Source: Paraspadella gotoi
Lineage: Eukaryota; Chaetognatha
Reading direction: 5' to 3'
Length of the DNA: 64,000 nucleotides
Assembly: GCA_051294375.1 (NCBI GenBank)
Contig: CM119266.1
Location: forward strand, 19,293,657 to 19,357,656
Shown: positions 46,298 to 59,994 of the stretch, in pieces
Layout of the letters: the number at the start of each line of letters is the position of its first letter
Position numbering within the stretch: position 1 is the first letter of the stretch
Notes under the pieces: model-generated
The model's database searches: none
Told to the model about the DNA's origin: nothing
What the model saw: the letters and a program-made list of their open reading frames with translations, nothing else
Program-made: the position numbers and the translations under genes

Positions 46298-48204
46298 TGA
46301 CCGCCACGGTCCACATTCCACGCCAACAACCTGACCACAAGATGCGCTTACTTTAAGACAGAGGAACTCTGCAGGAATGGAAGGCTGCTTTATAACTTAA
46401 CACGTTGACGTTTCTTTTTAAAAAATGTGCTTTATTAATTATTTGGGTCTCTTCCTGGTTTTCTTGTGAAACCATAGTGACGATTCTGAAACCAATAATT
46501 TAACTTTTTTTTTTTGCTTTTATAACCGATCGGACGAAACCAAAGAACACTTCGGTTGCACCAATACTATTTCTTAAAATTGATAGCATTTTTTGTGACG
46601 AATTACAAAATGTTTCTCACTCGTTTTTTTAAATGCATTACGCTTATCTTTATAAAACGCAAAACGCAGACTAGTTTTAGAAAGGCTGAAGATAAGTTCA
46701 TTCTGTTGACAAGCCTTAATCGTTTTTTCTAAGGTTTTAGAAATTAAATACAATCAAATACAAGACTATTGACCAATCCCAAGTGATGACTGAATGACCA
46801 AAGCAACAAAATTTAAACAAAAGATCCGTTAAAGTGCGAGAATTATTATACCGTTAAATTAAGTCAATTATTTTAAATTTTTTCGGTAGAAAGTAGAGCT
46901 GGAAGAGAATGCGATTACGTGATATCCGGTGGGGTGGTGAAATTAGAGCCAGAGGAGAAAGTTCGTGTTAATCGAGATATTGTGTGATATGCTGGATATA
47001 AAGCTACGATTGAATCGTGCGTTTGGAAATGAGTTGAAATGGGGGGGGGGAAATATTTTTTTAATTCTTTTTTTCTCTCTCTCTCTCAACACTGCCAGAT
47101 CTGCCCACGACAATTTAGCGATAATAAAATGATTGTCTGATTGATCAGTTGATTAAATGATTGGTTGATATTCTTTAGATTTATTGAAAAATCTGTTAAT
47201 ATGGAGTTTTAAAAAACTTAAACCAGTAAATCATTTATTGCTGTATGATTGACTGATTGATAAATTAATCGATGGATTTTTTTATTTGATAAAAAATTAT
47301 AATTTTTATGATATGATTTGCTATGTGTTTCTCTCTCAACATTGTCAGGTCTGCGTTAATTGATTGATTGATTGATTGATAAGTTTAATGAATGATTAAT
47401 AGATTCTTTTATTAAGAAATATGCTTTGATTAGCATAAGCATATTTTTTTGTATTTCCTACATGAGAAATTGCATACGACGCTTAACCAAAACCAGTGTA
47501 ATCAACTAAAATTTAGTTGTAAGGAATTTATTTGCAATATATAGTCAAATTCAGTTGACTGGCTTTGGTCAGAACCGATTCTAGGTGCGAATTATCGGGA
47601 GCGGGATTTTACCTTAAAGTTCAACTTAAAACCTTCTGCATTGAAATTGATTTTAGAGAATAGCTTTAAATGGCACTGAATCCATGGGAATTTACAAAAC
47701 ATTAATTTTTGGTTGTGGCTTTATTATACAAACAAACATACAAAATAAGTCATATCAACTAAAATAGGACTCATTTTCCCAAAACGCCCCATTTAATCTT
47801 ATATTCGGAATTTAATTTTAAAGTTTTAATTATATATTTGGTAACATATTAAAATTATGAGTAAAGAAACAGAAATGGGGTGTTTTTGTAAAAGAGAGCC
47901 AATAGTTTATTTCATTAATGCGTAAATACGAGCTGGCCTACCAACTAGGTTCATACGGATTGATTTGACTAAAACTGAAGAATTACGTTGGCATGCCTTA
48001 TGAAACGGTAATAATAACATTATAATTTTGAACGAAAATTAAGCAATTAAAAATGAAAATATAAAACGATAAGATTGTATATCTAACAATGGAGGAAATA
48101 AAGGAGGGTACTGTGGCATGACAGGCTTTCCCACTGCATTGCCATGGGGTTAATAAAAAAGACTGGATGATGGAAGTAGTTTGTAACGACAGTGGAATTA
48201 TGGA
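46298..48204. other. Intergenic region between convergent EVI5 and HP1 genes
   Basis: AT-rich, with no supported exon. It holds a short (CT)n at about 47072-47088, the short TIR element at 47768-47903, and a few GATT repeats near 47357-47382. The 3' UTRs of both flanking genes should lie here. A minus-strand AATAAA near 47907 could serve HP1, but it is about 300 bases past the stop. Confidence 0.5.
47768..47903. mobile_element. TIR element, copy 2 (short, core lost)
   Basis: Left end CTCATTTTCCCAAAACGCCC; right end is the inverse type GTTTTTGTAAAAGAGAGCC. It is only about 135 bases long and lacks the TTAGGG-like core of the other copies. It lies between the EVI5 and HP1 genes. Confidence 0.6.
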
Positions 48205-49790
<1,586 letters not shown>

Positions 49791-51178
49791 TTTAATCTCA
49801 AAGTGATTCAAAAGTTTTCCAAATTAAACGCTTAGTCTTAGATCCGCTTTAAATCAGTTTTGTTTTTTTTTTCTGACAAAATACATCATTAAATTTTAAA
49901 ACGAAATAATTGGGGAAAGCGAGTACGCAACGTTTTTGTTTGAGTGAACCCTTATAAAAATTGGGATTATCATCATATTTTCATGGGATAAATTGAGTTG
50001 AAATTTTGTGAACGGGTAGCAAAATGATTGAGCTAGAAATTTTAAATGAAAAAAAAAATTATCTTTAAACAATTGAATCTTTCTTTCTTTAATATGAGAT
50101 GTGTATGCATGCTACATTATAGGGTGTTTCACCAAAATTTGAAAAGTATTCGGATCTTTATTTACATCTAGGAAAATATGTTGGGAGGTAAAAAAATAGG
50201 ATTGTACTACTCTTTGTCAAAATAAAGGATAAAGGATAAAAAAGCACACCTTGGGCACATTTTCGTCAATTGACTGAATCCTAGTATGCCAATCCACGTC
50301 CAAAGGATTATAATAGTTTCAAATTTGTGTGAAACCCTAATGCTGCAACAACAACCATCCTAGCAATCACAACAACTGCTACCTATATAACCATAACGAA
50401 AATCACACCAAGAACAATAACTACTCCAGCCAAAACTTAGAAATTTATTTTGTTACTTTTGGTCATTCCGTCCCTCTGTTCATCTGTACTCCCGAAAAAA
50501 TCGGCTTTGGCGTAAATTATAACAGTAGAAAAATCGAAATGAATAATTCCAAATATTAAAATAACCTAAAAACGTTGACTTGCTTATATTTATGATAATC
50601 AACAAACTCCAAAGATACATAGAGTTGAGTCTTAACAATAAAACGAAACCTTTTTTTTAATTCATGTATGACTTTTTCGCGGCTGTTGTCAAACAGTATT
50701 TTTAAAAAAGCGAAAATGGAGGATGTTGATGCGAGCGCATAAGTCGTCACATTTAAAAACAAAAGACATAAATCGGAAGTCGGATAAGTGATAATCCACG
50801 GTTAACACACCAATTAAAAAAAGGGGAATGCCAATACAAGTCTTAAATGAATATTTTTTTTGGGAAAGATGCCTTTAATTAATAGATTCAAATCTAATAT
50901 ATCTTCAGCCAGTAGCCGAGCCTTGTTTTCGTCTACCCCCGAGTGCTGCTGCCGCTTCTAACGCCCCTGCCGCGGCTGGTGAAGGGATCCAGCGGCGCTG
51001 AGGATTTTCGTCGCAGGAGCAAAAAGAGCCGCGAAGGCGCGCGTGAACGCGGAACACATAACAAATCGAAAAAGGATGAAAAGCCTTTCCTTTCTTACCT
51101 ATTTATAAATGTTCTTCTGAGGGTTAATGATTTATTAAATATAAACGGCGACTAGCTATTATTGTAATTCTCGCAGCC
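49791..51178. promoter_or_regulatory. Divergent intergenic region between HP1 and the IGSF9-like gene
   Basis: AT-rich except for a GC- and CpG-rich patch at about 50935-51060 that ends 120 bases before the receptor start codon. This patch probably holds the promoter or 5' UTR of the receptor. It includes an open frame (50943-51155) I do not regard as coding. A degenerate CAACAA/ATAAC stretch lies at 50340-50430. Confidence 0.4.
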
Positions 51179-52706
51179 ATGGTGCACTACGCACTGGTGA
51201 CTCTAATACTTTTCTTCGGTCTCCACACTTCCACACTATCCCAAACTTCCGACGATTGCGCCACGGATTGTCTGGTGATTTACAATCATATTTAGTCCAT
51301 TTAAAAAGTTAGAACAAACTATGTCAAATATATATTAAATTACGTTATTTTGACTTGAGATCCTATTTTTTCTGTTTTCTCTTTATTCTTTTATTTTCTC
51401 TTTTGCTTAATCTTTAGCCGGTTCTTTAGGTTTTTCAAAACTATCTTTTAATCTCCTTATTAATTATAAAATCTATCATCAATCGTTCAAACTCGTAATA
51501 ATATCAATCTGATGATTGGAGTAGAATAGTTTGTTAGAATCACGTTCGGCGATATAACGGACGTGGCCTAAGGAAACCTCTCTTTTTCTCCTCAGCCTTC
51601 TCCACCGACGATCGTTCGTCTCCCAATCGGGGCGTCCCTTCGCCTCGAATGTGGCGCCGCCAAACGAGTTAATTGGCATCGAGGACGCAAAAGATTAAAG
51701 GAGAACGAACGTGTCTTCATTGATGAGGACGGGTCTCTACAAGTGGCCAGACTCTTACGAGAAGATGTTGGGGTATACCAATGTCGCGGGGAAGACTTCA
51801 AAATAGCCAAGGTAAACGAATTAACATATCTAATAATAGATTCCCTTTTTGGCCTTATTTTCCCAAAACGGCCCATTTTCTCTTAAATTTGGAAATTGGT
51901 TAGTTTTTTTAATTTAAATATTGGATTAAAGGTTATGGTTAAGGATTAAGTTGAGGATTAATTTACAGATTAGGTTAATGATTAGGGTTAGGGATTAGAT
52001 TTTAAGATTCGGGTTACAGATGAGGGATAAAAAATAGGGTTAAAGATTAGTTAAGAGTTAAGGAATAATTTTAGAGACCAAGGGTAAGGATAGTTGATAA
52101 GTTTGATTAAATTTGTTTATTGAAATTTAACCGAAATAGGGCGCTTTTGGAAAAGAGAGCCAAATCTTCTTTGAACCGGGTACAACCGTCTGCATCGTCG
52201 TCTTAATCTTTACTTTTAAAAGGCGTACCGAGTGATCGTCCATTCCGGCGCCTTCATTGTCTCACCGCCCCGAGACGTGACCATTTCCGAGGGCGCCACA
52301 GTCCGCTTCGATTGCCGCGCGGAGGACGCCAATCGGAATGCCACGATTACTTGGTGGATGGGGGAAGTGAAAGCTCTAGGAGAAGAATCACCTGTGCGAG
52401 GAAGAGTCAAAATCGAGTAAGAACTACACGCTCTTAGTAATTTATATATTGATTAATTGATTATTCATTTAATGTTTTACTTATGTTCTGAATATGTATT
52501 TATCTGACTCTCTGTCTTTTAATCTTTTCTAAGACACAATTTTCCATTTTCAGCCCCGATGGAACTCTTATTATTTCGTCAGTTCGTCACACGGATTCTG
52601 GTATCTTTCGCTGCTCCGCTTACAACGGCGTCGGTAACGCTGCCGCCGCTGAAGCTACACTCTCTGTCACGTTTTCACCCAAAATTGTTCATATGCCCAA
52701 AAAGGT

Positions 52707-52796
<90 letters not shown>

Positions 52797-55700
52797 TTTT
52801 TCTTTAATTTCCTATTTCTCTCTTTATTTCTTTTGTTACTTATTTATTATTATTATTATTATTTATTATTATTACTTACTTATTTCCCCTTATTTCTTTA
52901 GGTATACCTCCCTCTAGAATATTCAGCTGAGATACACTGCCATTTCGATTCGAATCCACGAGTCAGTCGCGTCATTTGGAAGAAGGACGGAAATGTGGTT
53001 GACGTGGAATCTGAGGATCGACTTGACATCAACGCTAAAGATGGTCAAAGCCTCGTCATTAAAAAGGTACGACCACTTTGCATAGCCAAAATTTTTTATA
53101 GTCTCTGACTTTATCGTTTTATTAGAGCCTTTTTTGTGTTTCTCTCTTATATAGTTATCTATTACTACATTTTAAAACTGCATTGCCACTTGTGAAATAG
53201 AGCGAAATAGTACTTGAAAATTTAAATAACAAGAACGGTAATTCAAATGTGTTGCGCCGCAGTGACTTTATTTTCACTTTGATCACATGATATTACGTGA
53301 CATGACATGACTAAAAAACTTTTTTACCCGTGTATCATCATCATCATCATTCATTAAATTTTATAGTTTTTGTTAATTTTCATAGATAAATCATTAAAAT
53401 TTCAAAAAGTTGCAATAATAACCTTCATCTAACTTTTCAAGCTCTATCAGAATCCGTAAAAAAAAATAAAAATTTCTTAAAATTTTTTTTGACATTATAT
53501 AGTATTCGGATAATATAAAATAGCTTCCGTGCGTTTAACTATAAGATAAATCTTAATTTTTATTTTATTTTTACGATCTTTAATAAACACATTAACATTA
53601 TTTATACCGGACTTCTGTTAGTTTGTAACCTGTTCCGCCTCACTGTTTAGTTCAAATCAAACTCCACCTCAATGTTTAGGTGTTGCCCAAGGACGCTGGT
53701 CGCTACTCTTGTCGAGCTACTAACGATTTAGGAACGGGTCCCGAATCCAGCATCACCGAAGCCAAAGTCAGAGATCCACCTCGATTTATCAAAAAACCCA
53801 AATACTTTTATCAAGTAATCCGGTTGAATTAAACCATTAAACAATACTTATTCGTAATTCACGGTGATCATTATCAAAAAACAAATTATCAAGGCCATGG
53901 TTCGAGGGACGGTGACCTTTCCCTGCATGGCGACCGGGAATCCTCAGCCTATCATTTCTTGGAGGAAAACTTCGTGTCCTTATGAAAAATTCGCGGGGTT
54001 TCAAGAGGCAGTCGAGAAATACAATTCGGATGAATTTCTCTTCGCCGACGGTTGGTCGTTGGAGAAGCTTTTGATATTCATACATTCATATTTTATATGA
54101 CATGCATAATGCATAATAAAATATGGTGTAATATACTATATACTACAATATATTTTAGGGACCCTCGTCACAAAGAATTGAGTCCCTGGTTTATTTTGAT
54201 TAATTTTACGAATATTAACTACTTAACTACTAACAATGACGAACGATTTTGTTTAAAAATTTTAAACTTTAACAATTAAGAATGAACGACTTTTTTGGAA
54301 TGTAAAAAAAAAGGAGAGATAATCTGCTAAATTTGAATTAATTTATCATAGATCGATACAAAAGAGGATTCGAATTCCCCGGATCCAATGCCATTTCGAC
54401 TGAAGTATCTGACGCCACGCCGTGCAGAATGCCGAGAGGTCAGAGGCTATGACGAAATAAATTAAAAATCCTTTGTACTTTTTATTTATTTTAATTTTAA
54501 TACATAGGTCGTTTCCATACATGGCCTTCGGGAAACCTGAACCCTTATCGGCCTCGAACCTTCGGACGCTGTTCGTTCGAGTGCGTCGTCCGCTCCGCAG
54601 TGATGACCTTGACGGCGACGACGCTGCTCATCGTCGAAACGGCCCCGCGTCTGGCCCCGTACGACGTTACCGTCTCCAACGCGACATGGCGCAGCCTGAC
54701 CGTCTCCTGGAAACCAGCATTTCGCCCAGGGTTTGCGCTGAAGCACTTAGTTTGGTTTCGTCGCGTCGACGGAGCTGAAGGATGGCGGACGGTGAGGCCA
54801 TCGTCATCGTCGTCTTTGGGCCTCGTCATCGTGGGTCTTCTTCCGGCAGCGAATTATGAAGTTAGCGTCCTTGCGGAGACGCGTAGCGCTCGTGGTAACT
54901 TTTCCGGCGTCATCCGCGCTAAGACGGCGCCACTTCCGTACGGAGACTTAAGCTTCGAGGTGGCGGCCATGTTGCCACCCGCGCCGCCGATTAACGTAAA
55001 ATTGACTTCGTTCGCTCACGGCGTTAACGTTACTTGGGACGCGCCCCCTGGAGCAACGCCTCCAACCGACAACGATTCCAACTATGATTCGCCGCGTCTA
55101 CCTCCTACGGGTTACGTGGTACAGCGCGCGCGATCGGCGTTGAATTCGAAAGACGCGGATTCGAATGGATTGCGTTGGACGACGGTATCGGATTTCGTCT
55201 CCGGCAGATTATTTTGGACGAATAGAAATCTTATGCCCGGTTCCGCTTATTACTTTCGAGTGGTGGCATTTGCCGAACGGTAAGTCTGATGAAAACTAAA
55301 ATGGACGTAATAGATAAAATGTGCTGGAATAGGTAGGCGACGAAATTATCAATTCTTCTAAGTATAAATATTTAATTCAAGCTTTAGTTGTGAAATTAAT
55401 AATGACTAATAATAATAATACTAATAATAATGATAATCATGATTAATAATGATGCAGATTGCTGATGCGGTCTTTCGGGTCAGTTTTTATTAGAATTAAA
55501 ATAAATAATCCCCGTCCCCCTTCCCATAGATAAATAATAGTATTAAATTTAGAAAATTAAGAATATTGAGACTAGGAAATAGAAATGATTATTGGATAAA
55601 AATATTAATAAAATATTAAATATTTTAAAAACTAAAGATAGTGAAAGAAGTAATTTTTGCCATTTGAATCAAATCTTTTTTTGAAATGCCCAGCCGGTCT

Positions 55701-56518
55701 TTCTCTCTCCCATCTCGCGTGGTGGTCTACCGAGTGGCGGGATCCATCGCCCCGCGAGTCAATCGAGCTGTCGCCTCCTTCATTCCCCCGGCCACCTTGG
55801 CTGGTCTCGGTGGAGGCATTCTCTTCCTCTTTCTCAGCCTTCTTCTCGCCCTCGTCGCCACGTGCCTGAGGGGCGAGACCTCTCCCGGGCAAAGGTTGCA
55901 ACTCAAGAGGCAGAACTACTTCGGGTGAGTACTTGTTCGGTCGGTCGGTCCCACCCTTTGTCGATAAACCATTTAGATCATCTCAGAACTTTGAATTATA
56001 GAAAAATTATGTAGAAAAAATTATGTCCGTTTGTCTGTCTGTATGTCTGTACATTTACCTTCAAACTAATTAGTCTAATGGATGGAGCAATTGAGATAAA
56101 ATTTTGTATGAGGTTAGAAAATTGGTTGATTAAACTGAAAAATAACATTTTTTTTGATAGAATCGTGCAACTGGAAATTTGTTTAGGTATAAAAATCAAA
56201 AGTAACTTTTTACTATTTTTTTTCTTTTAGCTTTGATATGAAATACGTACATATAAGTCTGCTCCATTTAAGTTAAAAATGCGCATAACTGGCTTAATAC
56301 GGAGTCATTCAGATAGAAACTTGTCTCTGCTCAGATCCTCCTCGGCAACTGCTCAGCATCCTGGCCTTTTTTCTGCCCAATACTTTGCTCAACCGCCACG
56401 ATCTCTCTCATGCCGTCAACCATACATGTACATACCCTCACAAGTTTATGGAAAAATTTCCGCGCAGAACAGGGGTGCACGATTTCCCGAAAACAGCCAT
56501 GGGGATGTGACTTTTTAA
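51179..56518 (+). CDS. IGSF9-like: Ig/FN3 single-pass receptor resembling IGSF9/turtle
   Basis: Eleven in-phase exons: 51179-51274, 51596-51811, 52223-52416, 52554-52704, 52902-53066, 53680-53814, 53894-54050, 54352-54438, 54508-55279, 55694-55924, 56335-56518 (795 aa). A signal peptide (VTLILFFGLH) is followed by four Ig domains with Cys pairs at LECGA/YQCRG, FDCRA/FRCSA, IHCHF/YSCRA and FPCMA/FECVV. Then come two FN3 domains (exon 9 into 10), a transmembrane helix (GGGILFLFLSLLLALVATCL) and a short tail. Turtle/IGSF9 proteins are neuronal adhesion receptors with five Ig and two FN3 domains. Here one Ig fewer is visible, and Ig4 is enlarged with extra cysteines. The tail ends DVTF, a possible class II PDZ ligand. 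A competing last exon (56231-56276) is also in phase. The exact orthology is uncertain. Confidence 0.85.
51849..52163. mobile_element. TIR element with TTAGGG-like core, copy 3
   Basis: Left end TTGGCCTTATTTTCCCAAAA; right end TTTTGGAAAAGAGAGCCAA. The core has many GGATTA, TTAGGG and GGTTAAGG units. It lies in intron 2 of the IGSF9-like gene and is the best-preserved copy here. Confidence 0.7.
52706..52805. repeat. (CT)n / (TTTC)n microsatellite
   Basis: A short CT run followed by about 80 bases of perfect TTTC tetranucleotide, directly after the exon 4 donor of the IGSF9-like gene and followed by TATTAT repeats. Confidence 0.95.
53240..53330 (-). repeat. Dispersed repeat family 3, copy 2
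   Basis: It reads ATGTGTTGCGCCGCAGTGAC, TTTATTTTCACTTTGATCAC, then GTGACATGACATGACTAAAA, the inverse of the copy at 48.4-48.5 kb. It lies in intron 5 of the IGSF9-like gene. Confidence 0.55.
56231..56276 (+). CDS. IGSF9-like: Alternative last exon of the IGSF9-like gene
   Basis: A strong acceptor (TTTTTTCTTTTAG) followed by 15 codons and TAA, in phase with the transmembrane exon. It would give a tail FDMKYVHISLLHLS instead of the 61-residue tail of the exon at 56335. Only transcripts can decide which is used. Confidence 0.35.
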
Positions 56519-56911
56519 AATAAATATTTGTATGTAAATATTGATATTTGTAGTATTTTTCCGGTGATTACAGTATTTTTTGTTTAACAATGTTTAATGT
56601 ATTCTCAATGCGATTTTAGTATTTTAATTTTTATTTACTTTCCCTCTACACTCAACTGTCTACTGTCCTTTCGTCCCCATTCTGGCCAGACGCATTTTGT
56701 ATCTCTAACTTTTTTGTTAGCTCTCTCATTAATACGGTACAAGAGGCAGAAAGAGATAAAAAAGATAGAAAAAAATACACGCAGAAAAAAATATTATTGT
56801 AATTATATGGAAGCCTAAACAAAATGTGTTCATTAGGAATTTTAAGTCTTTATATATATTTCAAAATAAGCTGAAAGTAATTGGTAGTTTGGTATTGATC
56901 AATTACACTGT
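56519..56911. other. Short convergent intergenic gap
   Basis: AT-rich; nothing supported beyond the expected 3' UTRs of the converging IGSF9-like and armadillo-like genes. Confidence 0.5.
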
Positions 56912-59882
56912 TCACCAGACTTTGCCTCCCATGTACCCTTTGGCAGCGAGAGATGACTCCAAATAAAGTGTGCCAGGATGTCGCGTCAAGTCGACAACAT
57001 AGCGGAACATCCTTTCGATGGGTTCCGGAGGAATTTCCTGGGCGTTAAAATGTATTTAGCAATAGCATATGTAAATTTTGATGATTTCTGTTGCCAACTT
57101 GCTATTTAAAAGTTCCTTAAGTCAACAGGAGTCTAACCTCTGGTCTCCTGCATGCGCTGCAGCAACTACAGTTACTGGAGTGCTGTAGTGATAGGGACGA
57201 ATCCGAATCGGCTATCGATATTGTTTCTTCAATAGCCTTCTCCAATATCAGTTCCTTGGGAGTAAAAATTACGTAAAAATTATAAAAAGTAAAAATTATT
57301 GCCATGTGAAAAAAGTAAACGAATCCCTTCGTCCAACCTGATTTGGTTCTATCCACGAACTTTCTATATCCGCATCGCTAAGAAGAGACGAGATGAACTT
57401 GAAAAATTCTTCATCAACTTCGACAATGCTGTCGATGCGAATGGAGTACATGAATATATATATATAATAATATATATTGTGGCAGAGACGGTTACGACGC
57501 CACGAGGTCAATTCCAGTTGGCCATTCTCTCTCGCTCTCTCCCAATCTTTCTCTTTTGCTATCCGGTGCCTCGTTTCTTTAGTTGATAATTATTCAAGAT
57601 CTCGTATTGTTCACTGGAGGTTCTTTCATAATACTTATTCGCTACTAAAATTATATTGCTAGAAAAATAAGGTGGTCTTGAAGAAAAAAAAAATATAACG
57701 GAGTGATCTTTTCATACAATTAAAATATTTTTTGAAATATTATACCACTTCATTTAATTGATAAGAAAGTGGGAGTGAATAAACGAGACTGTGAGAGAGT
57801 CTTGATTGAAAGCTTGCAGGGACATGCTATGTCATTATCTTGTAAGAGAGATGGAGGCCTTAAACCACCAAAGCCTGACCAAAGTCAGGGGCAAGATAAC
57901 TTATTTATTAAATTAATGGATAATTTTTATATTGGTTGTACCAATTTCATAAAAAAAATATTAAATAAGATCATTGAAATAATGATCAAGTTTTTAATTA
58001 TCTTTAAATTTAAAAATTAACGTTTATATTAATTATTAATTTATCATAATATAGTTTTTAGTGAAAATGTGCCGACGATTGCTAAAATTTGTGAGTTCTC
58101 GTGACTTTGGCTTCAAGATCAAACTTTCATTTCTATTTATTTTTTTTTCTCCCTAGTTTCAGGAAATCACGAGTAAAGTGCTCATTTACTTCACAGCAGC
58201 CAAATGGAAAACATAAGAGGATTTTTGACGACCAAGTCTATTAAGTTGGTGAGGACCGGCCTTGGCAACTCGCTTCGTCAGGAAAGTCTGCCTTTCAAGC
58301 GAAGGTCGTACAATGTTTACAAGCAGTAGGAAGACGCTTTAAGACTTTTTTTCCAAAGATGGCGCCAAAGAACTTGACTTTTTTTTTTCTCAAGACAGTT
58401 ATTTCTAGTTAAAAAAAGCTAATTACGAAATACCTAATAAGTAATCCTTATCCGAGGTCTACGTACCTCGGTGGATCTTCCAAAAATGTTCGAATCTTGA
58501 CTTTGTTCCAGACGTGTGATTCCGCCGCATTCCCGAACCCGCGTTCTATGTTGCAAGACACTTGAAGAAGATCGCAGAGAAACTTGAAGAAAGTAGCACG
58601 ATGAACCTTGCTGCCTGAAAGCATTATAAGTATTTTCTGTATTTTAATTTAATTCCTCGCTCGTGGAATAATTGGTAAATAAATATATTTATTTGAAATA
58701 AGACAATTTCTAATAATTATAATAATACTAATAATAAGAATAATAATAAAAAATAATAAAATGCATAAGAAATTAAAAGCAAAATTAAAAATTTAATAAC
58801 TGGAAATTAAGTATGTAAATCCTAAGCTCAGCTCTGGTCAGTGGTCACCAGTTTCGATCTCCTGAATCGGGACTACGTTCCCGCCATGGCGCAGCTTGAT
58901 GTGCGACACATCCGTCACGTGATTCGTGCGCATGACGTCGTTCATTATTGCGCCACCCATTCGCGTTGACGTCATCATGGCCGCCGCCTGCGCCGCCAAC
59001 AGAGGTGACGTCAACGCCGCCAAACGTTTGAGAACGAAATAGCCGACAGCGTCGAGTGATGAGTCGGGAAAGCTAAGTAAACGAGGTGGGACTTGGATTT
59101 TTCGGCTCTTTTTAACAATAGCGCCCCATTTCTGTATTTAGTTTTAATCCTAATTTATTACAAAAAATTAAAACCTAAAAGTCATAATCATTGTTATAAA
59201 AAAAAATTTTGCGTTTCAGAATTCGTGTACAAAGACAGTTTTTTTTATTTTGACATACAATGATATAATTGTTTAAACGACATGTTTAGACTCAGTTTCA
59301 TCAAAACAAAACTTTAGCCATAGCCCTAATCTTTAACTTAATTTTTAAACCCAAATATTAATTTAATTCAGAATTCAAGATGAAATGGGGCGCTTTGATG
59401 AAATAAAAGTCGATTATTCCCTAACTTCATTCAATTTTATTTCTTTCACCTCGGCTCCACTGGTTCCACTGATTCCACTGGTTCCAGCGGTTCCTCCCCT
59501 TCATTCGTCGGCGTCTCTAATCCATCCTTCAGCATCTCGAGGAAGCTGCCCTTCGTCAAGGCCGACGCCACCTTCGTAGATTCTGGAATTGGCGTCTCCT
59601 TCATGGATCGGAGGAGATGGTCTCTCACTTCCAGGAAAGCGGGAGTGACCGAGACAAGGACGACCTCTCGATGACCGTCTGAACACGTTCTATCATGAGT
59701 CACGAATGAAAAGAAATGTTTTTCCATTCTCATGCACCGTGGCCGCGTTCAATACATGTAAATTGTTGCGGAAATAGTATGCAAAATAATAAGAAAAAAA
59801 CACAAACAACAATCGACTGAACCTCATATCGTTTTTCGATTTTTTTCTCTACTTTTTATGATCCATCTCTATTCTCTAATCC

Positions 59883-59942
<60 letters not shown>

Positions 59943-59957
59943 AGAGAGAGAAGAGAG

Positions 59958-59994
<37 letters not shown>

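Noticed and set aside
50943-51155. 70-codon plus-strand frame before the receptor start
   Set aside because: It overlaps a CpG-rich patch just upstream of a well-supported signal-peptide start and is more likely 5' UTR.
54161-54185. Exon of the IGSF9-like gene starting GGACCCTCG
   Set aside because: It fits the phase but reaches a TGA after eight codons; joining 54050 directly to 54352 keeps the frame through to the FN3 exon.
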